NCBI GenBank assembly: GCA_945938205.1
Contig: CAMEUL010000026.1
Span: forward strand, 1 to 10,658
Reading direction: 5' to 3'
Length of the DNA: 10,658 nt
DNA from: an uncultured Traorella sp.
GTDB taxonomy: Bacteria > Bacillota_I > Bacilli_A > Erysipelotrichales > Erysipelotrichaceae
The translations under genes and the position numbers were made by a program. The first letter of the stretch is position 1; the number at the start of each line of letters is the position of its first letter. Below the pieces are notes generated by a model that saw only the letters and a list, made by a program, of their open reading frames with translations, was not told the origin of the DNA and made no database searches. Of this stretch, positions 5,121 through 10,658 are shown piece after piece.

Positions 5121-6704
5121 ATGAAAAAAAGTAAAAGTATGATGTTAGGGATATTTTCCTCACTTATATTAGCGGCAGTATACTTCTTTCTGTTTTTGCC
5201 GCCTATTAATCCAACCAGTTTTGAATTCTGGATCTTTCTGTGGATCTCACTGATTCCTTTTATGGTCATCAGTTTTGGTTCTGGATTTTCAAGAAACGGA
5301 TTCAAAAAACAGAATGCAATTTGGATCGGTGTTTATGGCGCATCTGTCATTTTAGTATTACTCGTGGTATTTGTGAATGCACCATTCTTTCATGCTCAGG
5401 AATATGGTCATCGTATTGATTTAGTACAGTCTGATTTCAGTGATGTCAATGAAGTGGATTTCCAAAAGACAGCGATTGTGGACAGAGATTCTACGATGGT
5501 ACTGGGAGACCGTACTTTAGGTCAATTACCGGAATTGATTTCACAGTTTGAAGTCAGTGACATTTATTCACAGATTTCTTATCAGGATACTATCATTCGT
5601 GTGACTCCTTTAGATTACAACGGCTTGATCAAATATTTCACAAATCGTGCTAATGGAATTCCAGGTTATATCACAGTCAATGCGACAACCGGAAAAAGTG
5701 ATCTGGTGAAACTGGAAGAATTGGGTCTTAGTGGAATGAAATACAGTGAAAATGCTATCCTGTTTGAAGATCGTGACCGTCACTTGCGTTTCGCTTATCC
5801 TTTTGATAACTTCTATGAAACTAACTTTGAAATCGATGAAAAAGGAGTTCCATATTGGGTCACATCGACAGTTACCTATAAAGGAATTGGACAGAAGCCT
5901 ACTATTTCTGGTGTCATTGCAATGAATGCTATTGACGGTAGCATGACAAAATACCGTATTGGAGAAATCCCTGAATGGATCGATCGTGTCTATTCCAGCA
6001 ATCTTATCATTGAACAGGTCAATCAGTCAGGAGCCTATGTTCATGGATTCTTCAATTCCATAATCGGTCAGAAAGATGTCTATCAGACAACAGAAGGCTA
6101 TAACTATATTGAATTAAATGATGATATCTGGCTGTATACAGGAATTACCTCTGTTAATAATGATGAATCCAATATTGGATTTGTCCTTGTGAATCAGCGT
6201 ACTCAGGAAGCAAAGAAAATCATGTCCAGTGGTGCTGAGGAATTTAGTGCTATGCGAAGCGCTGAAGGAAAAGTGCAGAATCTGGGTTATCAATCCACTT
6301 TCCCATTATTGATTAATGTTGGCGGAAGACCTACTTACTTAGTATCTCTTAAGGATAATGCCGGCCTTGTGAAGATGTATGCCATGGTTGATTGTGCTGA
6401 TTATCAGCAGGTTGTCACAGTGGATAAAGACAAAGGATTGGAATATTTGAAGAGTCAGTATGTTGCTGCTATGAATATTGTTGATGTGAATACAATTGAA
6501 GAAAAAACAGTAACACTTCAGGAAGTTTCCTATGTCAATCTGTCAGGAGATACGTATGTCTTCATGATGGATGCAGAAGGAAATGTCTATAAATCTAGTA
6601 TTTCAATAAATGAAAAATTACTGCCATTTTTGAAATCAAATGATGTTGTGACCATCAAATATACAAAAGGAGAAATTAACTCTGTTCTGAATATTGAAAA
6701 ATAA
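5121..6704 (+). CDS. Unidentified membrane-anchored protein with large outer domain
   Basis: I do not recognise this 527-residue protein. Three hydrophobic helices lie near the N-terminus (about residues 9-27, 36-54 and 68-88), after a basic MKKSKS start. The remaining 430 or so residues are soluble in character and, given three helices and a cytoplasmic N-terminus, should lie outside the membrane. That region is rich in beta-type alternation. It holds two similar passages, IPGYITVNATTGK near residue 185 and SGVIAMNAIDGSMTKY near 270, followed by IPEWIDRV; by eye these recall PepSY-like modules, but this is weak. No catalytic signature, sortase motif or cell-wall repeat is visible. It has its own promoter and terminator and is monocistronic. 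An envelope role is plausible, no more. Confidence 0.9.
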   Translation: MKKSKSMMLGIFSSLILAAVYFFLFLPPINPTSFEFWIFLWISLIPFMVISFGSGFSRNGFKKQNAIWIGVYGASVILVLLVVFVNAPFFHAQEYGHRIDLVQSDFSDVNEVDFQKTAIVDRDSTMVLGDRTLGQLPELISQFEVSDIYSQISYQDTIIRVTPLDYNGLIKYFTNRANGIPGYITVNATTGKSDLVKLEELGLSGMKYSENAILFEDRDRHLRFAYPFDNFYETNFEIDEKGVPYWVTSTVTYKGIGQKPTISGVIAMNAIDGSMTKYRIGEIPEWIDRVYSSNLIIEQVNQSGAYVHGFFNSIIGQKDVYQTTEGYNYIELNDDIWLYTGITSVNNDESNIGFVLVNQRTQEAKKIMSSGAEEFSAMRSAEGKVQNLGYQSTFPLLINVGGRPTYLVSLKDNAGLVKMYAMVDCADYQQVVTVDKDKGLEYLKSQYVAAMNIVDVNTIEEKTVTLQEVSYVNLSGDTYVFMMDAEGNVYKSSISINEKLLPFLKSNDVVTIKYTKGEINSVLNIEK

Positions 6705-8114
6705 TCAGGAATTATCAGAATCTATAGGAACTCGAAGCAAGAGTTCCTTTATTTTTTTAGGAGTAAATGGAATGAAAGGAAACAGATAATGCTGATCTAA
6801 AACAGTGGGTGTGAAGAAAAGAGATGCAATCATCAATGCTAATCCTAAAATGAATCCTATGATGTTGAAAAGACCAATCATTAAAAGAAGGATAATGCGC
6901 CATAATTTGAACGCATATCCTAATTCATAAGAAGGTTGTGTAAAATTTGCCAAAGAAACAAAAGCCATATAGAGCAGAACTTCAGGTACAAACCAATGCG
7001 CTTTGATGGCAAATTCACCTAAAACCAAAGCTCCAATGACGCCAAAAGATCCACTTAAAGCACTGGGTGTATTCAAGGATGCCAGTTTGATCGCATCGAT
7101 AAGAAATTCGATGATCAAAAGTTGCACAAGAATCGGTACAGCATTCATTTCCTGAACATTTAAAAACTGTAATGCTTCAGGAAATAAACTTGGATTTTGT
7201 ATATAAAGATACCATAATGGAGTCAAAAGCAAGGTGCATAAAAAAACAAGAATGCGGACCCATCTCAAATAAGTTCCCACAAGAGGAGGGAAATAATAGT
7301 CATTGGCTTCCTGCAAGAAATCAAAGAAAGAAGTGGGCAATATCATGGCTGCCGGTGAATTATCTACAACAATGACCATTTTTCCTTCATACAGACTGGC
7401 CACAGCGACATCGGGGCGTTCACTGTAACGAATCCTTGGAAATGGATTCCACCAGCATTTATGAATCAGACATTCTGCCAGTGATTCTTGAGATAAGGTA
7501 AGTGAAGGTATCGTTATCGAATCCAGTTTGTTTTTCATTTCATTGACAAGCTTTTCATCGGCAACATCCTCCATATAACAAAGTACCACATCTGTTTTTG
7601 ATTTTGATCCAATGGAGTGTATATCCATGACAAGATGTTCATCTCGAATCCTTCTTCGAATGAGAGCTGTATTAAAAATCAGTGTCTCCACAAAACTGTC
7701 ACGGGATCCTCGAAGCACCCGATCATCTTCCGGTTCTTCAATGGAACGGTTGGGATAAGTTCTTGCATCTATACTGAGTGCCTGATCATATCCGTCAATC
7801 AGACAGAGTATACTACCGGAAAGAATCTGTGTAATGATCGTTTCATAGTCATCGACCTCTTCCACTTCAGTATATGGAATCTTTTTCTTTTCAAATTCAC
7901 TTAATCGAAAAGGAAAATCTTCGGGTTTTAAGGAAAGGAGAAATTCAAAAATTTTCTCAAAGATCTGATCTTTCACAAATCCGTCTATAAAATAAAAACT
8001 GCATTCACGATTGGCAATTAATAATGTTCGTACACAAATATCAAAGTTTTTTTCAGGTTGAAGTTTGTAATTCAAGTATTCTACATTCACCTGATAGGAT
8101 GGATTCAGTTTCAT
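6705..8114 (-). CDS. spoVAF: Spore germination protein SpoVAF (GerA family)
   Basis: This is a GerAA/SpoVAF-type protein of the spore inner membrane, 469 residues. The first 270 or so residues form the soluble domain, with SIDARTYPNRSIEEPEDD and LRGSRDSF (R135-D139) leading to ETLIFNTALIRRRIRDEHL, all GerA hallmarks. NPFPRIRYSERPDV and LVGTYLRWVR (W285) precede about five hydrophobic segments, and the protein ends just after LFPFIPFTPKK. The NPFP-ERPD stretch and the overall pattern resemble SpoVAF more than GerAA. In Bacillus spoVAF sits in the spoVA operon and its product amplifies germinant-receptor signalling; here it stands alone. ATG 8114 is chosen over GTG 8120 because GAGGTG sits just before it. 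A sigma-G-like promoter is upstream. Its stop abuts the convergent gene's stop with no gap. Confidence 0.85.
   Translation of the reverse strand: MKLNPSYQVNVEYLNYKLQPEKNFDICVRTLLIANRECSFYFIDGFVKDQIFEKIFEFLLSLKPEDFPFRLSEFEKKKIPYTEVEEVDDYETIITQILSGSILCLIDGYDQALSIDARTYPNRSIEEPEDDRVLRGSRDSFVETLIFNTALIRRRIRDEHLVMDIHSIGSKSKTDVVLCYMEDVADEKLVNEMKNKLDSITIPSLTLSQESLAECLIHKCWWNPFPRIRYSERPDVAVASLYEGKMVIVVDNSPAAMILPTSFFDFLQEANDYYFPPLVGTYLRWVRILVFLCTLLLTPLWYLYIQNPSLFPEALQFLNVQEMNAVPILVQLLIIEFLIDAIKLASLNTPSALSGSFGVIGALVLGEFAIKAHWFVPEVLLYMAFVSLANFTQPSYELGYAFKLWRIILLLMIGLFNIIGFILGLALMIASLFFTPTVLDQHYLFPFIPFTPKKIKELLLRVPIDSDNS
6726..6758 (+). terminator. Intrinsic terminator inside the convergent spoVAF 3' end
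   Basis: AGGAACTC (6726-6733) pairs perfectly with GAGTTCCT (6741-6748) and is followed by a T-rich tract to 6758. It ends the plus-strand gene that stops at 6704, and it lies wholly within the last codons of spoVAF on the other strand. In the minus direction an A-rich tract precedes the stem but no T-tract follows it, so spoVAF has no obvious terminator of its own here. Confidence 0.8.
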
Positions 8115-8118
8115 AGTC

Positions 8119-8124
8119 ACCTCA
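8119..8124 (-). promoter_or_regulatory. Ribosome site that selects ATG 8114 of spoVAF
   Basis: GAGGTG on the minus strand ends a few bases before ATG 8114 and overlaps the alternative GTG at 8120-8118, so the ATG is preferred. Confidence 0.7.
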
Positions 8125-8128
8125 AAAA

Positions 8129-8157
8129 TAGTATGAAACCATGATTTGAGATTATGA
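8129..8157 (-). promoter_or_regulatory. Sporulation (sigma-G/F type) promoter of spoVAF
   Basis: On the minus strand, TCATA (8157-8153) and CATACTA (8135-8129) are exactly 17 bases apart. CATACTA fits the forespore -10 pattern CATnnTA, and TCATA fits the -35 pattern GHATR apart from its first base. No good sigma-A pair is seen here. Forespore timing agrees with a germination protein. Confidence 0.65.
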
Positions 8158-8178
8158 AAAAAAGACCCTTATGGTCTT
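8157..8178 (-). terminator. Intrinsic terminator of mnmE-tatD
   Basis: On the minus strand AAGACC (8178-8173) pairs with GGTCTT (8167-8162) across a five-base loop, and the stem runs into a run of seven U (8163-8157). The upstream arm is made of the last tatD codons and the loop holds the stop. It insulates spoVAF from the housekeeping transcript. Confidence 0.8.
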
Positions 8179-8936
8179 GCTTTCGTAAATAATGTGAAAT
8201 AGTTTTTTTCCATTTGTTTCATTAAAACTTCAGGATCCATCTTTTTGATCTCACATACTTTTTCAAAGGTTAGATATGTATAAAAAGGTTCATTCGGCTT
8301 TCCTCTAAAAGGATGAGGGGTGAGGAAGGGAGAATCTGTTTCCACAAAAATATGGTCAAGTGGTACCCACTCACATACAACAGGTGCATCCTTGGCATTT
8401 TTAAAGGTCAATGGGCCGGCAAATGAAAGATAGTAACCAAGATTTATTAGGATCTTCGCGGTATCCAAACTTCCGGAATAACAATGCATGATTCCTTTGC
8501 ACGGATATTCTTTTAAAATATCTAAAGTATCAAGTGTCGCATCTCTCATATGAATCAGGATAGGAAGATCCATTTCGTTGGCAATTTTGATCTGATCGAT
8601 GAATAGTTTTTTCTGAGCTTCTTTATTTTCTTTGGTGTAGTGATAATCAAGTCCGATCTCTCCCAAAGCAATCATATGAGGATCTTGAAGTATCTCTTTT
8701 AATATCTTATAGTCTTGATCTTGAATCGTATCAACATCTTCCGGATGATAACCAAAAGCACAATCAAAAATATCATACTGATTTGCAATTTCAATGGCTT
8801 TTCGTGCTTCTTCCACACTACAACAGACACATAAGATCCGAGTGACATTATGTGCCTTGGCATTTTCTACGATTTCTTTGGTGCGTAAGGCAAGATCACC
8901 ATAAGTGACATGCGCATGTGTATCAATAATTCCCAT
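8169..8936 (-). CDS. tatD: TatD-family metal-dependent hydrolase
   Basis: This is a TIM-barrel metallohydrolase of the TatD/YabD family, whose members act as 3'-5' DNA or RNA exonucleases or deoxyribonucleases in the cytoplasm. The 255-residue length is normal. All metal-site elements are present: DTHAHV (H7, H9), GEIGLDYH (E93), IHMRDA (H129), MHCYSG (H151) and ETDSPFLTPHPFRGKPNEP (D201). The ATG at 8936 follows the mnmE stop by two bases, so translation is probably coupled; the GGGGAA before it overlaps the mnmE end. The exact substrate cannot be told from sequence. In many Bacillota this family (yabD) lies elsewhere, so the pairing with mnmE is a local arrangement. Confidence 0.95.
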   Translation of the reverse strand: MGIIDTHAHVTYGDLALRTKEIVENAKAHNVTRILCVCCSVEEARKAIEIANQYDIFDCAFGYHPEDVDTIQDQDYKILKEILQDPHMIALGEIGLDYHYTKENKEAQKKLFIDQIKIANEMDLPILIHMRDATLDTLDILKEYPCKGIMHCYSGSLDTAKILINLGYYLSFAGPLTFKNAKDAPVVCEWVPLDHIFVETDSPFLTPHPFRGKPNEPFYTYLTFEKVCEIKKMDPEVLMKQMEKNYFTLFTKARP

Positions 8937-8938
8937 AA

Positions 8939-10267
8939 CTATTTCCCCAAACAGAAGTTAGAGAAGAGGGCATCTAATAGATCCTCTCTTGTTGCTTCTC
9001 CTAATATTTCTTTTAATGATGTATAGGCAGCCTGTAAGTCAATGGTCACTAAGTCCAGTTCCATGCCGTTATTCATAGCCTGAATGGCATTTCTTACATG
9101 GGTTTTTGCCTGCAATAGACAGCCCATCTGACGTTCATTGGAAAGAATAGGTTCTTCTAAAGAAAGAAGATCTTTCTGATATCGTTTTTCTATTTCCTTT
9201 GTCAAAGCGTCAATATCTCCATGAATGGCACTGATGGACAGACCTTTTCTATTCACCAAGTCGGCCTTATTGTAAACAATGATCCTTTCTTTGTCTTTAG
9301 TTAATTCTAACAGTTGCTCATCCATTTCATCTAATTCTTCGGATGCATCCAAAACCAAAATGACCAACTGAGCTTCCTCAATGGCTTTTTTGGAACGATC
9401 GATACCGATTTTTTCCACAAAATCTTCAGTCTCATGAATACCGGCTGTATCTATCAGATTCAAATGAATGTTGCCTAATTGAACGTGCCCTTCTACCAGA
9501 TCACGTGTGGTTCCGGCAATATTGCTGACAATAGCTTTTTCTTCTTCCAACAGTGCATTCAGCAACGAACTCTTTCCAACATTGGGTTTTCCAACAATGG
9601 CTGTTTTGATTCCAGCTTTCATAAACTGTCCGGATTCACTTCTCTTTAAGATGTCATCAATCTTATTGATCCAGTTTTCAGCCATTGGCAGTACTTTCTC
9701 ATCAGTCAAAATTTCCACATCATCATACTCCGGATAATCAATATTAACTTCAATGGTTGCGATGATATTTAAAAGATCATCAATGAGTGGCTCCAAGAGT
9801 TTTCGCACGCTTCCTTTAATTCCAGATAACGCCAGTTTCATGTGTGTTTTGGAAGGAGCTGTAATCATATCGTTAACGGCTTCAGCCTGTGTGAGATCGA
9901 TTCGTCCATTGAGAAAAGCACGCTGGGTAAATTCGCCGGGGTTAGCGAGTCTTGCGCCATTTCCTAACAAAATGGATAATATCTTACGAGTGACATAAAT
10001 CCCGCCGTGACAATTGATTTCCACGAGATCTTCACGGGTATAGGTTTTCGGTGCCCGAAAAACACTGATCAAAACTTCATCCAGGCTTTCCTGGGTTGAT
10101 GGATCTATGAAATTTCCATAATGAATGGTATGACTTTTTGCTTTGCTCAAAGGAATATCACAACATTTTTCTGCGATAAGGATCGCATCTTCGCCGCTCA
10201 TTCTTACAATCGATATGGCTCCTTCATTCAGGGCGGTCGATATTGCGGCAATAGTATCGTTGAACAT
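8939..10267 (-). CDS. mnmE: tRNA modification GTPase MnmE (TrmE)
   Basis: With MnmG, MnmE makes the 5-carboxymethylaminomethyl (or aminomethyl) group on wobble U34 of certain tRNAs, using methylene-THF and GTP. The protein has 442 residues, close to the usual 450-460. The N-terminal THF-binding domain (residues 1-118) starts DTIAAISTA. The inserted G domain shows GKPNVGKS (226-233), TTRD (about 252), DTAG (273) and NKAD (333). The C-terminus ends in FCLGK, the family's C-[IL]-G-K motif with the catalytic cysteine. ATG 10267 has GAGGTGAT at a good distance. No mnmG is in the window; in many Bacillota it follows mnmE, but here tatD does. Confidence 0.98.
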   Translation of the reverse strand: MFNDTIAAISTALNEGAISIVRMSGEDAILIAEKCCDIPLSKAKSHTIHYGNFIDPSTQESLDEVLISVFRAPKTYTREDLVEINCHGGIYVTRKILSILLGNGARLANPGEFTQRAFLNGRIDLTQAEAVNDMITAPSKTHMKLALSGIKGSVRKLLEPLIDDLLNIIATIEVNIDYPEYDDVEILTDEKVLPMAENWINKIDDILKRSESGQFMKAGIKTAIVGKPNVGKSSLLNALLEEEKAIVSNIAGTTRDLVEGHVQLGNIHLNLIDTAGIHETEDFVEKIGIDRSKKAIEEAQLVILVLDASEELDEMDEQLLELTKDKERIIVYNKADLVNRKGLSISAIHGDIDALTKEIEKRYQKDLLSLEEPILSNERQMGCLLQAKTHVRNAIQAMNNGMELDLVTIDLQAAYTSLKEILGEATREDLLDALFSNFCLGK

Positions 10268-10284
10268 GATATCACCTCAGACAT

Positions 10285-10293
10285 ATTGTAACA
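10285..10293 (-). promoter_or_regulatory. Promoter of mnmE-tatD
   Basis: On the minus strand TGTTACAAT is an extended -10 (TG, one base, TACAAT at 10290-10285). No convincing -35 is seen 16-18 bases upstream. Confidence 0.5.
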
Positions 10294-10312
10294 CAAAAAA
10301 GTAATGAAACAC

Positions 10313-10340
10313 TTGAAATCAAATGAAAAAAGAATAAAAT
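10313..10340 (+). promoter_or_regulatory. Promoter of the inositol-monophosphatase family gene
   Basis: TTGAAA (10313-10318) and TAAAAT (10335-10340) are 16 bases apart, in the 95-base gap divergent from mnmE. Confidence 0.55.
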
Positions 10341-10362
10341 AGGAAAGAAGTGAGGAATCGAT

Positions 10363-10658
10363 ATGGATTTAGTTAAAATAGCTTATGAAATAGAAAAAAT
10401 CGCCAAAGAGGCTGGAGAATTAATTACGCATCATGAAAATCTTGAAATTAGTGAAAAAAGTGATGCGGCCAACATTGTGACCAATATGGATGTAGCAAGT
10501 CAAAACTTTATTATTGAAGCTTGTAGAAAATTGATACCGAATAGTTCTTTCTATGCGGAAGAAGAAGGCAAACAGGAATTAGGAAATGAGTATACTTGGG
10601 TCATTGATCCCATTGATGGAACGACCAACTTTGCATATGATTTTAAACATTCCTGTAT
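10363..10658 (+). CDS. Inositol-monophosphatase family protein, 5' part
   Basis: The first 98 codons of a Mg2+-dependent, Li+-sensitive type phosphatase are present; the window ends inside the gene. Family hallmarks are the early K-SD segment (about residues 32-34), VTNMDVASQ (39-47), the metal-site EEEG (66-69, within YAEEEG) and WVIDPIDGTTNF (79-90) with D82 and D85. The substrate may be inositol phosphate, another sugar phosphate or a nucleotide such as PAP or NADP; this part does not decide. ATG 10363 has GAGGA six bases upstream. It is transcribed away from mnmE from its own promoter. Confidence 0.92.
   Translation, partial: MDLVKIAYEIEKIAKEAGELITHHENLEISEKSDAANIVTNMDVASQNFIIEACRKLIPNSSFYAEEEGKQELGNEYTWVIDPIDGTTNFAYDFKHSC

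Noticed and set aside
7172..7904. Plus-strand ORFs opposite spoVAF
   Set aside because: Antisense shadows of a conserved coding frame.
9507..9998. Plus-strand ORFs opposite mnmE
   Set aside because: They are the reverse of the GTPase-domain codons, with no independent support.
1..10658. CRISPR array, insertion sequence, phage or defence system
   Set aside because: No spaced direct repeats, transposase, integrase or nuclease-defence domains were seen; the content is housekeeping plus one spore gene.

Overview
The window looks like ordinary chromosome from an A+T-rich, spore-forming member of the Bacillota. An Erysipelotrichia-like or neighbouring gut lineage would fit, but that is inference. 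The grounds are strong AGGAGG-type ribosome sites, U-tailed intrinsic terminators, a GerA-family spore protein with a sporulation-type promoter, and a tetrahydrofolate (THF) riboswitch in front of an ECF folate-transporter gene. I see no mobile element, CRISPR array, rRNA or tRNA.

Layout. Positions 1-773, plus strand: the 3' tail of an unidentified gene overlaps dapH (lysine/diaminopimelate synthesis), and a terminator closes the unit. Positions 775-3848, plus strand: a sigma-A type promoter drives purB (adenylosuccinate lyase) and fhs (formate-THF ligase), with a terminator after fhs. The fhs reading frame is full length but is cut by an in-frame TAA at codon 242. Positions 3849-4265: a stretch of very small membrane-protein ORFs, one apparently frameshifted. 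Positions 4266-5042, minus strand: promoter, THF riboswitch, a possible switching hairpin over the ribosome site, folT and its terminator. Positions 5089-6758, plus strand: a large unidentified membrane-anchored protein with its own promoter and terminator. Positions 6705-10293, minus strand: mnmE and tatD are two bases apart and closed by a terminator. Then comes spoVAF, behind a good match to a forespore (sigma-G/F) promoter. Positions 10313-10658, plus strand: the start of an inositol-monophosphatase family gene, divergent from mnmE and cut by the window edge.

How the genes relate. Folate and one-carbon chemistry recurs: Fhs makes 10-formyl-THF for purine synthesis, in which PurB acts twice. 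FolT imports folates under riboswitch control, and MnmE uses methylene-THF to modify tRNA. SpoVAF belongs to spore germination and appears to be regulated apart from its housekeeping neighbours. The points most worth a second look are the fhs nonsense codon, the architecture of the folT leader, the stand-alone spoVAF with a sporulation promoter, the unidentified 527-residue protein, and the micro-ORFs between fhs and folT. I found no clear new multi-gene system.
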